A stretch of 64,000 nucleotides of DNA from Undibacterium sp. YM2 (lineage in GTDB: Bacteria > Pseudomonadota > Gammaproteobacteria > Burkholderiales > Burkholderiaceae_D). The notes beneath the pieces are model-generated. The model saw nothing but the letters and a program-made list of their open reading frames with translations. It was not told where the DNA came from and made no database searches. The stretch spans positions 1,674,001 to 1,738,000 of the forward strand of contig NZ_AP018441.1 in assembly GCF_009937975.1 (NCBI RefSeq). The letters are read 5' to 3'. Of this stretch, positions 8,630-17,386 are shown piece by piece (within the stretch, counting starts at the first letter, position 1; each line of letters starts with the position of its first letter). A program made the translations under genes and the position numbers.

Positions 8630-9103
8630 ATGACAACCATCATTAACCGCTCATTCGTCAACATTCTGGTGACAGTTTTACTCACACTGAGCATGTCCGT
8701 TGCCAGGGCAGAAAATACCAGCGGGGCAGATGCCGTAAAAGCGGCATCAGTCGATTTTTTCAACAGTGTCAGCCAACGCAATTTAACAGCAGTTGCGAGT
8801 TATCTTGACACTGAAGGTTTTACTGAATTCGTCGCTGAATCTGACAAGCTCTTGCAACTCGATGCGAATGCATTTGCCGGACTATTCAAATCTGGCGCAC
8901 AAATCGATTTGCGTCTGCTTGATGTGCAAGTCAAAGCCACGAGTGACGCAGCGATAGTCACTGGCACCCGTGTTGGTGCGATTACCAGGCCGGGTGCGGC
9001 AGTCGTCGAAGCTAAATCGCTGATCACGATGGTGTGGTTTAAAAAGGATAATGCCTGGCTATTAAAGCATATTCACCTGTCACCTGTGACCAGCAATAAA
9101 TAA
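8630..9103 (+). CDS. Secreted SnoaL/DUF4440-like (NTF2-fold) protein
   Basis: 157 residues with an N-terminal signal peptide (hydrophobic stretch FVNILVTVLLTLSMSVARA, cleavage likely after residue 27). The mature part has the spacing of an NTF2-like alpha+beta barrel: helix AVKAASVDFFNSVSQRNLTAVASYLD, then strands ending WFKKDNAWLLKHIHLSPV. This pattern fits SnoaL/DUF4440 proteins, which bind small ligands or have undefined roles. It is a single gene after a terminator and convergent with the DUF2306 gene. The fold call is moderate and the function unknown. Confidence 0.7.
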   Translation: MTTIINRSFVNILVTVLLTLSMSVARAENTSGADAVKAASVDFFNSVSQRNLTAVASYLDTEGFTEFVAESDKLLQLDANAFAGLFKSGAQIDLRLLDVQVKATSDAAIVTGTRVGAITRPGAAVVEAKSLITMVWFKKDNAWLLKHIHLSPVTSNK

Positions 9104-9110
9104 TCGATCG

Positions 9111-9974
9111 CTAAAGGCGCGGCAGCCACATACCCATAAACGCCACAAAGATACCCATGCCGCTGGTTGCACTTAAAACCAGCAATGTACCTGCCATGCC
9201 GAAGTGAACTGCTTTGTTCTTGCTGTCTTGCGCACGCAAATATAATTCACAGACGATCAGCGGTATGAGGGAATTGGCAAAGGAAATGAAGCTCAGGAAT
9301 GGTCCCTCGAAAGTTTTGGGATTAAAGCCTGCCGGACCCTGATTGATGGCTATCCAGAACATCAAGCCTATGCGAAAGAACCAGACGCCGTTCGCCAGCA
9401 AGAACAGACGCAGTGCCCAGCGGCGGTGCAGGGTGAACTGACGTGCGAGAGCATGGCGCAAGGCCATGGCTGAGCAGACCAGGATTAATATTGCATTCAG
9501 GCTGACACCCAGATGCTGGGTAAAGTCACCCACGCCATTGCGAAACCACACCATGTATAAACCAGTCGTGGCAGCGATGACGAGGCTGGATAAATAAATA
9601 CGGCCGTTCCAGCGATGGAATTTTGGTGCCCTTGCGCGGATTTGCGGGATCATCTGGAGTATACCGGCCAGGGTAATACTGGCCGCCAGAAAGATGTGCG
9701 TGATGATGGCGAAATTGCCTGGACTGTCGCCCTTGATATAGCCGTGGGGCAGTACTTTGCTCCATGCTGCAAGATCGCCTTTCATCGCTGACAGAACGTA
9801 AAAACCAAGGATGTAATAGACGAATAAGAGCTGGCCTATGATGGCGACTGAGAACCACAGTCCAGCGGCATATTTCAAACTAGCGCGGGAGAATTTTTCA
9901 TTACCATATTTTTTTGCCTGAGGTGTGGCCTGTGCAGAATATATATTCGTTTCATAAGCAGTGTCTTGCGTCAT
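9111..9974 (-). CDS. DUF2306 integral membrane protein
   Basis: 287 residues with about seven to eight hydrophobic segments. The core HIFLAASITLAGILQMIPQIRARAPKFHRWNGRIYL and the segment with RHALARQFTLHRRWALRLFLLANGVWFFRIG match the DUF2306 membrane family, whose paired histidines and arginines suggest a redox or heme-related role that is not established. It lies immediately downstream of the LytTR/kinase genes on the same strand, separated by about 130 bases, so cotranscription is uncertain. Confidence 0.85.
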   Translation of the reverse strand: MTQDTAYETNIYSAQATPQAKKYGNEKFSRASLKYAAGLWFSVAIIGQLLFVYYILGFYVLSAMKGDLAAWSKVLPHGYIKGDSPGNFAIITHIFLAASITLAGILQMIPQIRARAPKFHRWNGRIYLSSLVIAATTGLYMVWFRNGVGDFTQHLGVSLNAILILVCSAMALRHALARQFTLHRRWALRLFLLANGVWFFRIGLMFWIAINQGPAGFNPKTFEGPFLSFISFANSLIPLIVCELYLRAQDSKNKAVHFGMAGTLLVLSATSGMGIFVAFMGMWLPRL

Positions 9975-10105
9975 TTGAAAACTCCCTTTTTAATGTGAAT
10001 TAGTCGCGTCTGATCCTGCCGGACAGGCGTAAGTGTGCGTGCAACGCGTGCCTGCAAAGGCGGGTTTGCTTTTATGGTTTGTTACTGAAAAAATTCAGTG
10101 CGGTG

Positions 10106-10888
10106 CTACATCTGCCTGAAAAGATGCAGATAGCTGCGGCTGACCGGCAATACATCGGGGCGGCCGCGTATATGCAGTTCGGCAGTTTCATTCATGCCAC
10201 GTGTGACTTCACTGACATAGTGCAGATTGACGATGACGGAACGGTGGGTTTGTGCAAAACGGTCCGGGTCCAGCTCGTCGCTGAGTTCACGTATGCTCTT
10301 GCGTATCAGCGCATCGCCACCCTCCCAGGCGACCAGGGTATATTTATCGTCAGAGCGCAGGAAAGCGATTTGCTCTACCGGTATCAGGCGCACGCTATTA
10401 CCTACCGATGCTTTTATCCATTGCAGGTAGTTTGCTTTTGGGCTGCGCTGGCGCATGTCGCTGGCCATGCGGTCAAGCAGGGCATCATAGCTGGCACCAA
10501 TATCATTCGTTTGTGTCAGACGTTGTTGCAGGCGCTTGACGGTATCAGCCAGGCGTGCTTCTATGATAGGTTTGACGAGGTAATCAACAGCACCTTGCTC
10601 AAACGCCTGTACTGCATATTGTTCATAGGCGGTAAAGAAAACGATATGTGCCCTGCGGGCAATCGATCTGGCGGCTTCTATGCCGTTCAAGCCCGGCATG
10701 TGCACATCCAGAAAGACGATGTCGGGCTGATGGATATCAAACATCTCCACCGCTTCGCGACCATTGCGGGCTTCATCGACGATATGCAGTTCTGGCCACA
10801 GGCGTGCCAGGTTGCTACGCAGATGTTCCCTCAGCAACGGCTCATCGTCGGCGATCAGCGCGGTGATCTGTTTGCTCATTGCGCTCAT
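10106..10888 (-). CDS. LytTR-family response regulator
   Basis: 260 residues. The receiver domain (residues 8-125) has the acidic pair in ALIADDEPLLREHL and the phospho-acceptor Asp in DIVFLDVHMPGLNG. The C-terminal LytTR DNA-binding domain (about 155-258) contains VEQIAFLRSDDKYTLV and FAQTHRSVIVNLHYV. Its start overlaps the stop of the sensor kinase gene (ATGA), so the two are translationally coupled partners. The target promoter is not evident; members often control membrane or stress genes, and the DUF2306 gene downstream is a candidate. Confidence 0.95.
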   Translation of the reverse strand: MSAMSKQITALIADDEPLLREHLRSNLARLWPELHIVDEARNGREAVEMFDIHQPDIVFLDVHMPGLNGIEAARSIARRAHIVFFTAYEQYAVQAFEQGAVDYLVKPIIEARLADTVKRLQQRLTQTNDIGASYDALLDRMASDMRQRSPKANYLQWIKASVGNSVRLIPVEQIAFLRSDDKYTLVAWEGGDALIRKSIRELSDELDPDRFAQTHRSVIVNLHYVSEVTRGMNETAELHIRGRPDVLPVSRSYLHLFRQM

Positions 10889-11958
10889 GCTTTGGCCCCC
10901 GGATGGAAAATTAATTCAACCCGCAAACCATGCGGTGTCAGCTCATGCAAATCGACACGCGCATCTTTGCCAAAGCAGGCTTGCAGCCGCGCTTTCACAT
11001 TTGCCAGGCCAGTACCTGGTGCGGCAGTTTCTGCCATGCCTGTGCCGGTATCGGCTACCCAAAGTGTCACTATGTTGTTTGTGTCCTGCTTGCCACCGAC
11101 TTCGATCGTACCACCTTCAGTGCTGGGGTCTATGCCGTGGCGCACGGCATTTTCTACCAGGGTTAGCAAGGCCATGGCAGGGAAGCGCAAGCCTTTTAAT
11201 TCAGGTGCCAGCCGCAGTGCAAATTGCAGGCGGTCAGGCATGCGCATGTGCATGATTTCGAGGTAGGCACTGACTAATTGCATTTCGTTTTCCAGCGTCG
11301 CATCTGCATCATTCAGGCGTGGCATCGCGGCACGCAGATAGGCAATCAGGTGATGCAGGACAGGTGCTGCATTCTCTGAACCCGCTTCGACCAGGGCTTG
11401 CACATTCGCCAGCGTATTGAACAGGAAGTGTGGTTCTATCTGCGCTTGCAACAGCCGCAGGCGGGCATCCAGCACTTCACGTTCCAGCGCGTTCTTTTCC
11501 AGTTCCAGTTGCAGCCGGTCTGCACGTTCACGTTGCTTGTCTTCACGCTTGATAGCTGCGACGGCGACCAGGGACCCAAAAAACAACGCAAGTATCGTAC
11601 TGGTAGCAAAACCTGACAAGAGATTATTCGCCCTGATGAAGTTCATGAAACTGCCCGCTATCGCCACATAGGCTGTCAGGCTGGCAAACGGTGCCAGCAG
11701 GCACACAGCGGTCACCCGCACCAGCCAGCGTGGTATCCAGCGCGGCAACCACTGCAAGCGCCAGGTACCAGAGACCGTGAATGCCAGCAGCATGACCATG
11801 GCGATGAAGGTGGTACGCTTGAGTACGAGCGAGAAAGGTGACTGGAAGACTGGCGTGGTCACCCAGGCGATCAGCAGGCTGATGATAAGCACTACGGCAA
11901 TTTGTCGTAGTCTTGGCAGTGCAGGCCAGCGTGGGGAGGATGTATGTGCGGTTTTCAT
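10885..11958 (-). CDS. LytS-type sensor histidine kinase (His_kinase family)
   Basis: 357 residues from the ATG at 11958; the frame extends to 12060, but the extra N-terminus is unlike the family. About four hydrophobic segments in residues 18-140 form the membrane sensor. A coiled segment (KREDKQRERADRLQLELEKNALEREVLDARLRLL) leads to the phosphorylation motif LQAQIEPHFLFNTLANVQ. The ATPase domain has TLVENAVRHGI and GTGMAE/GTGLANVKARL. It is the partner of the overlapping LytTR regulator. The signal is unknown; no large periplasmic domain is present. Confidence 0.93.
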   Translation of the reverse strand: MKTAHTSSPRWPALPRLRQIAVVLIISLLIAWVTTPVFQSPFSLVLKRTTFIAMVMLLAFTVSGTWRLQWLPRWIPRWLVRVTAVCLLAPFASLTAYVAIAGSFMNFIRANNLLSGFATSTILALFFGSLVAVAAIKREDKQRERADRLQLELEKNALEREVLDARLRLLQAQIEPHFLFNTLANVQALVEAGSENAAPVLHHLIAYLRAAMPRLNDADATLENEMQLVSAYLEIMHMRMPDRLQFALRLAPELKGLRFPAMALLTLVENAVRHGIDPSTEGGTIEVGGKQDTNNIVTLWVADTGTGMAETAAPGTGLANVKARLQACFGKDARVDLHELTPHGLRVELIFHPGAKA

Positions 11959-12168
11959 GAAGCTAAGATAGCTGTAACTGGTATTTTGAACAAGCCAGCC
12001 TGTGGGGATATGCGACCAGTGACGGTTTTCAGGGGCTGAGTGACGGAGCCAGACCTGCATTCACCACCTCTTGCTTAACCATAGTTTGCAAATCAGCACG
12101 GCTATCAGAACGTATCTGTCATTTTTCTCGCTTACACTGCCGGGGATTGATACGGAAAAGGGTCGGCA

Positions 12169-12900
12169 ATGATGAAAAACTGTGTGTTCGCTGCAACAAT
12201 GCTGGTATTCCTACCTGCAAAGGCGGACACTTTTCGTATCGCTTATTATGAAGGTGGCGATGCGCCCTTTGTCTTGCTGGACAAGGCTGGTCCCAGGGGT
12301 ATTTTCCCCGATCTGATGACAGCTATTGTCAAGCTCAGTGGCGACAAGCTTGAGCAGCGCTATCTGCCCATGCGCCGGCTGCTCAAGTCATTTGAGGATG
12401 GGCAGCTTGATATGGAAGTGGGAGCCAATCCAAAGTGGCGTAGTCATTCGCCAGTGCCAGGTATGTATAGCATCGCCTTTGGCTTGCCCAGGGCTGTTCT
12501 CTGTTTCCGTCCTGGAGAAACACCAAAAGAACAGGCTGTCAGCGATTTTTATGGTCAGAAAGTAGGTGTGATCTCGGGTTATTCCTATCCCGAATTTGAA
12601 GTGGCTTTTGCCAGTGGCAAGATACAGAGGGAAGACATCTTCAATTCCCCCAATCTCTTGCTCACCTTAAGGGCTAAGCGCTTTGACCAGATCATCATCA
12701 GCAACTATGTGCGGCAATACTGGACCAAGGTCGATGCGCAGCGTTATGCCTGTGATGAAGGCCGCATGATAGATGAAAGCGAGATGATGCTGAGGCTGCA
12801 TCCATCCAAAGCCGATGCCCTGCCGCGCCTGAATGCGGCCATCGCCACTCTCAAAAAGAGTGGTGAGCTTGATGCCATCTTCAGGCGCTATACGGATTAA
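12169..12900 (+). CDS. Periplasmic solute-binding protein, family 3-like
   Basis: 243 residues with a short signal peptide (MMKNCVFAATMLVFLPAKA). The mature sequence begins DTFRIAYYEGGDAPFVLLDKAGPRGIFPDLMTAIVKLSG, the usual start of a type II periplasmic binding fold as in amino-acid-binding proteins, and ends with LKKSGELDAIFRRYTD, typical of that family. No permease or ATPase is adjacent, so it may act as an orphan receptor or sensor rather than part of a transporter. It stands alone on the plus strand, convergent with the cupin gene. Confidence 0.85.
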   Translation: MMKNCVFAATMLVFLPAKADTFRIAYYEGGDAPFVLLDKAGPRGIFPDLMTAIVKLSGDKLEQRYLPMRRLLKSFEDGQLDMEVGANPKWRSHSPVPGMYSIAFGLPRAVLCFRPGETPKEQAVSDFYGQKVGVISGYSYPEFEVAFASGKIQREDIFNSPNLLLTLRAKRFDQIIISNYVRQYWTKVDAQRYACDEGRMIDESEMMLRLHPSKADALPRLNAAIATLKKSGELDAIFRRYTD

Positions 12901-12917
12901 GCGAGCAAGCCGGGATA

Positions 12918-13328
12918 TCAGGGGGCAGAGGCTGGTGAAGCCAGCGGCTTGTCTTTATCCACGACATAGACTCCGACCAGCTTGATGGGTACTGTGCCAT
13001 GGTTTTTTGCACTGTGGACGACACCGGCAGGGATGACGAAACCCTCGCCAGCCTTGACCTTGCGTGGTGGATGGTTGGCGACCAGCAACTCTGCCTCGCC
13101 TTCCGAGATATAACTGATTTCATCGCCAGGATGGGTATGCCAGCCTACCGTCGCACCTGCCGCAATTTCTACTCGGGCAATCACGTCTTCCTTGCCGGGT
13201 ATCGACGAATCTGCCTTGGTGACGATGGTGCGGGTAATGCCTGTGTTTTGTGCCAGCAGGCTGGTGCTGATCAGCAATAAACTGACGGCACTTAATTGGC
13301 GCAGGATGTTGGTTTTGGTCGAATGCAA
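12918..13328 (-). CDS. Secreted cupin-domain protein
   Basis: 136 residues from a TTG at 13328, chosen because a GGGAGA ribosome-binding site lies six bases upstream and because it gives a clean signal peptide (hydrophobic stretch LRQLSAVSLLLISTSLLA). The longer open frame upstream (to 13607) reads as non-coding. The cupin core is visible as GWHTHPGDEISYISEGEAEL followed by GEGFVIPAGVVHSAKN, giving the metal-binding His/Glu set. A single-domain periplasmic cupin could bind a metal and a small ligand; the substrate is unknown. Confidence 0.85.
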   Translation of the reverse strand: MHSTKTNILRQLSAVSLLLISTSLLAQNTGITRTIVTKADSSIPGKEDVIARVEIAAGATVGWHTHPGDEISYISEGEAELLVANHPPRKVKAGEGFVIPAGVVHSAKNHGTVPIKLVGVYVVDKDKPLASPASAP

Positions 13329-13521
13329 GATAGATCTCCCGGTTGGATAGTCATGCGCAGTTGTACATGTTTGCGCATGATTATAATTACAATCCTTTTT
13401 GAAAAGATAGTAAAGAGGAAATGAATTTGTCTTCGGCTGGTGTTGTTTCCAGAGGGGCGGGAGGCTTGCAGGTGTTGCGGAATGATGCGAACTGCTGTCC
13501 GCATCATTGTGAGAAAGATGA

Positions 13522-14844
13522 TCAGGCGTCTGCAGTTTTTGCCATGCCTTCAGACGCAGCCTTGCTGTTGCCTTCTTTGTCGCCGGCATTGTCACCAAAA
13601 GAGACAAAGCGTGTCATGACCAGCACAGGAATGGCGCTGAGCAAAACCCAAAGGAAGAAGTTCTGGTAACCCAGCGCAACCTGTATATCACCGCTGATGG
13701 TCTTGAAAAACACAAAGCCCAGTTGCATGACGCCTGTGCCCAGCGCATAGTGAGCTGTCTGGTATTTGCCAGGCGCAACCACCTGCATGATGAACAGGAT
13801 CAGGCCGACGAAACCAAAGCCATAGCCAAACATTTCGAATGCCAGCGCTGCGGTGATGACAGTCATGCTTTCTGGCAGGCTGCTGCTGAGGAAGAAGAAA
13901 GCCAGGTTTGGGGTATTCATCGCCAGTATCAACCATGGCAGCGCACGCTTCAAGCCCAGCCAGGAGGCAAAGTAACCACCCAGTATGCTGCCGCCCAGGA
14001 ATGCGATGGTGCCAGCTATGCCATAAGCAGTGCCGACCTGGTCAGTAGTCAGGCCCAGACCACCAAGGTTTTTGGCTTCGCGCAAGAACAAGGGGCCTAT
14101 GGTTTGTATCTGGCCTTCCGCAGCGCGGAACAGGATAATGAATACAATCGCCAGCCAGATACCGGGCTTTTTAAAGAATTCAATGATCACGTCTTGTAAG
14201 GTGACGAAGATGCTATGTACAGACGCCTTGCTTTCTGTATTTTTAGTGCCTGGCAGCGACCAGCTGTTATACAAACCCAGACCGAACAAGAGCACGCCCA
14301 TGATGGCAAAAATGATCGTCCACGCTTGTGCTGGCGGCAGGCTTTTTTCTAGATAACCGGCCATATACACCAAAGGCCCCAGGGTAATGAATTTTGCTGC
14401 ATTAAAAAATGCGCCTTGCCAGCCAGCATAACTCGCTTGCTGGGCGTTGCTCAGACTGGCCATATACAAACCGTCGGCGGCAATGTCATGCGTGGCAGAG
14501 GCTATGGCGACCACGCCAAGCAGGGCAATGCTGATCGCAAAATAGGCAGGCAGTTGCAGCGACAGTGCCAGCAAACCCAGCGACACACCACCCGTCAACT
14601 GGAACAGTACTACCAGCATTTTCTTGCTGCCAGCAGCCTCCAGGAAGGGACTCCATAAAGACTTGAACACCCAGGCCAGACCGACCAGACCCGTCCAGTG
14701 GGCGATCTGGTCATTTGGTACTCCCATACTTTTATACATCAGCCCGGCGATCAGGGCGACAGCATAAAACGGCAGGCCAGATGCCAGATACAGGCTGGGT
14801 ACCCAGCGCATTGGCTGGGGAGTCTTGGTGTTTTCTATGCTCAT
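13522..14844 (-). CDS. MFS transporter, AmpG-like
   Basis: 440 residues with twelve predicted membrane helices. The N-terminal part (MRWVPSLYLASGLPFYAVALIAGLMYKSMGVPNDQIAHWTGLVGLAWVFKSLWSPFLE) and the ATHDIAADGLYM motif match the AmpG/SLC33-type branch of the major facilitator superfamily, which imports muropeptides or related GlcNAc-containing compounds. It is divergent from the NagX-like gene across about 390 bases that carry repeated TGGTATT heptamers. A role in amino-sugar uptake is therefore plausible, but substrate prediction within this family is weak. Confidence 0.87.
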   Translation of the reverse strand: MSIENTKTPQPMRWVPSLYLASGLPFYAVALIAGLMYKSMGVPNDQIAHWTGLVGLAWVFKSLWSPFLEAAGSKKMLVVLFQLTGGVSLGLLALSLQLPAYFAISIALLGVVAIASATHDIAADGLYMASLSNAQQASYAGWQGAFFNAAKFITLGPLVYMAGYLEKSLPPAQAWTIIFAIMGVLLFGLGLYNSWSLPGTKNTESKASVHSIFVTLQDVIIEFFKKPGIWLAIVFIILFRAAEGQIQTIGPLFLREAKNLGGLGLTTDQVGTAYGIAGTIAFLGGSILGGYFASWLGLKRALPWLILAMNTPNLAFFFLSSSLPESMTVITAALAFEMFGYGFGFVGLILFIMQVVAPGKYQTAHYALGTGVMQLGFVFFKTISGDIQVALGYQNFFLWVLLSAIPVLVMTRFVSFGDNAGDKEGNSKAASEGMAKTADA

Positions 14845-15103
14845 GTAAGTGTCTCTAGTTGAGGGTGTTCTTAAACCCGGTGCGTTTATATTATTTTTTG
14901 TATTTATCTGTCAGCAACGCAAACATACAAGCCGCAAAATTGCTGGTCAACTGGTTTTATATTTGCAATGCCACTTAAGTGCCAGTAAGATGTGGCAAGG
15001 ATGAAATTGACCTCAAATAATGCACATGTTTGAGGCAGTATTTCTGTATTCTTGCTATGAAATGGCAAAAGCTTTTACTATTTTTTTATAGGAGAGCAGG
15101 TTA

Positions 15104-15204
15104 AATACCACTTTGTCAGATTTTAGCACTGGTATTAAGCCATCGCTTGGCCATTCTGAGATTTTTCTTGATGCCGGGTAAGCTTGCCTGGCTGAATTGG
15201 TATT
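15104..15204. promoter_or_regulatory. Three TGGTATT heptamers in a 394-bp divergent intergenic region
   Basis: The gap 14845-15238 between the AmpG-like and NagX-like genes contains AATACCA at 15104-15110, TGGTATT at 15130-15136 and TGGTATT at 15198-15204. The first two form an inverted repeat. From memory, TGGTATT repeats are the reported operator half-sites of the GntR-type GlcNAc regulator NagQ in Xanthomonas. I see nothing else recognisable in the gap. Confidence 0.4.
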
Positions 15205-15238
15205 TCTGTACTGGTCTCAGCACACCCTGAAGCTGGAT

Positions 15239-16312
15239 ATGCTTACAGTAAAACGTTTTGCAGCATTGGATGCGATGCGCGGCCTCACGGTTGCTGCCAT
15301 GCTATTGGTAAACAATGCCGGTGACTGGTCGCATGTGTATCCCTGGCTGGAACATGCGGCCTGGCATGGTTGCACACCTGCGGATCTTATCTTCCCGTCC
15401 TTCTTGTTCATCATGGGTGCGTCTTTAGCGATGTCTGTGGATGCGCAAATCAGTAAAGCTGGCCATATTGTTGATATACGCAAGAAAGTACTCTGGCGCG
15501 GTTTGCGACTGTTCATGCTGGGTATCAGCTTGCACCTCGTCGCCTGGGTCTTGATAGACGGGCGTCAATTCCGCCTGCTTGGGGTCTTGCAGCGCATAGG
15601 CATTTGTTATGCAGTGGTAGCTTTCCTGATGACCTACGTGCGGCAATTGTCCAGCCTGGCGTTGCTCTGCCTCGCGGCCATGCTGGCATATTGGGCTTTG
15701 CTGGGCTGGGGCGGTTCGTATGAACCACATCTGAACCTGGTCGATAAAATAGATACTGCCATGCTCGGCAAACTGGCGTATAGCTTTGATGTACAAACCG
15801 GTCTCGCGCAAGAGCCCGAAGGTTTGCTTTCTACAGTGATGGCAATGATGAGTGTCTTGACCGGCGTCTGGGCGGGCAGGGCCATGCGTGATGCGCAGTT
15901 GATGCACATGCTGGCAGGTGCGGCTGGCTTGATATTGTTGGCGCTGATCTGGTCAGCTTATCTGCCTTTCAATAAACAACTGTGGACGCCATCTTTTGTG
16001 TGCTGGACCAGTGCCTGGGCGATCTTGCTCTTGCTGGGCATGCATCTGCTGATAGACAGGCAGGGCTGGCCTGCGATTAGTAAAAGCCTGGGTGTGAATG
16101 CGATAGCCGTTTATGCGGGCGCATGGCTGGCAACTTGTGTGCTGGCCTGGACTGGTTGGGCAAATGCGATCTACCAGCATGTATTTATAGCTGTGCTGCA
16201 AAAGCAAACAGGCGAAGAATTTTCATCCTTCGCCTATGCAGCATGCTTTACTTTGGTGTTTGCCGGCCTGGCATTTGCCATGAACAAAAAGGGCTGGCGG
16301 ATAGTGATCTGA
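15239..16312 (+). CDS. NagX-like membrane acyltransferase family (DUF5009 / HGSNAT-like)
   Basis: 357 residues from the ATG at 15239; a TTG-started form from 15197 is also open but less likely. The family start RFAALDAMRGLTVAAMLLVNNAGDWSHVYPWLEHAAWHGCTPADLIFPSFLFIMG is present. It contains the conserved Asp/Arg of helix 1 and the His proposed for acyl transfer in heparan-alpha-glucosaminide N-acetyltransferase relatives. About ten membrane helices follow. In several proteobacteria this family (NagX) sits in GlcNAc and chitin utilization loci. Here it is divergent from an AmpG-like transporter, which supports an amino-sugar role. Confidence 0.87.
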   Translation: MLTVKRFAALDAMRGLTVAAMLLVNNAGDWSHVYPWLEHAAWHGCTPADLIFPSFLFIMGASLAMSVDAQISKAGHIVDIRKKVLWRGLRLFMLGISLHLVAWVLIDGRQFRLLGVLQRIGICYAVVAFLMTYVRQLSSLALLCLAAMLAYWALLGWGGSYEPHLNLVDKIDTAMLGKLAYSFDVQTGLAQEPEGLLSTVMAMMSVLTGVWAGRAMRDAQLMHMLAGAAGLILLALIWSAYLPFNKQLWTPSFVCWTSAWAILLLLGMHLLIDRQGWPAISKSLGVNAIAVYAGAWLATCVLAWTGWANAIYQHVFIAVLQKQTGEEFSSFAYAACFTLVFAGLAFAMNKKGWRIVI

Positions 16313-16327
16313 GGTTTTGCTTCTTTA

Positions 16328-17164
16328 TTACATCATCAGGGCAGTAGCCAGAGTATCTATCTGTTCTTCCTGCTCTTCCATGATGATCTGGAAGTTACTG
16401 TCTTCAGTATCAAAATTCAGGCGGCGGGCAAATTTCTTATTGTATTCCCTGTCCACATCATGCAGAGGCGACAGCACTGGTGCGATGTCATTCGCCAGGA
16501 TCAGGGTGTCACCCAAGGATTCTGGAGGGAAGGCGCAAACGCCATGCCACATGGCTTCTACTGCCTGCATGACGCTCTCGGGTATGCCCAGCTGGCGCAT
16601 AATGCCGCGGCCTATCATGCGTTCGCCGTATTCAATCCAGATTTCTGGTTCGCCATCAAGCAAGCCAGGGAATTCTTCTGCACGGGAGATCAGGTAAAAG
16701 CCGCCAATTTCATGCACGATACCGGCAAACATGGCAGTTTCAGGATCTACCCTGGTGACCTGTTTGGCAATGACCTGCGCCAGTGAAGAGACATGGGCAG
16801 AGTGTTCCCACAATCTGTCGGCCTTGTGCTTTAAAACCGGGTCAGTGACCTTGCTATTGAGTTGGCGCACGATGACGGCAGCCAGCATGGCTTTGAGAGT
16901 ACGGAAACCGAGGCGGTTGACCGCGAGCCGGACGTGCGTAATTTCATTCGTCGAACGGCGGTAGGCTGCCGAATTGGCGATGGCAACAGTGCGGGCTGAA
17001 AGCAAGGGATCAGCCATGATGAGCTTGGCTGCCGTATCTATATGGCAATCGGGATCGTCCAGGGTACGTTGTAGTCTTAGCGAAGCTTCCACATTGGTAG
17101 GGAAGACGATGTCCCCACGATTTACCTCTGCGGCTATGCTTTTAAAAATTTCCAACCTGTCCAT
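16328..17164 (-). CDS. HDOD-domain protein
   Basis: 278 residues from the ATG at 17164, which has GGGAG seven bases upstream; the frame is open to 17200. The HDOD core runs from about residue 10 to 210: IDTAAKLIMADPLLSARTVAIANSAAYRR, then HSAHVSSLAQVIAKQVTRVDPETAMFAGIVHEIGGFYLI. HDOD domains are HD-like but usually lack full metal ligands and act in signalling or regulation. The protein has no output domain. It is convergent with the NagX-like gene and monocistronic. Confidence 0.9.
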   Translation of the reverse strand: MDRLEIFKSIAAEVNRGDIVFPTNVEASLRLQRTLDDPDCHIDTAAKLIMADPLLSARTVAIANSAAYRRSTNEITHVRLAVNRLGFRTLKAMLAAVIVRQLNSKVTDPVLKHKADRLWEHSAHVSSLAQVIAKQVTRVDPETAMFAGIVHEIGGFYLISRAEEFPGLLDGEPEIWIEYGERMIGRGIMRQLGIPESVMQAVEAMWHGVCAFPPESLGDTLILANDIAPVLSPLHDVDREYNKKFARRLNFDTEDSNFQIIMEEQEEQIDTLATALMM

Positions 17165-17386
17165 GACTTTCTCCCGGTAAACATCTGGCGATTCCTCCAC
17201 TCATAGGCTATTGCTGCATGAGTTTGCATGCTGTGCTTGTACAGAATGCTAAAAGTTGCCTTGAGGAATGATTGACTGTCTGTATGATAGTCAATAAATT
17301 CTCAAAAGCAACTTATAATTTAACTTTATTTTGCAATCATCCAGAGCCTGTCGATAGCATACGCGCTCGGGAAAATCTTGCAAGTT

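Noticed and set aside
10079..11266. 395-codon open frame on the plus strand
   Set aside because: Antisense to the LytTR regulator and kinase, both of which carry complete domain motifs.
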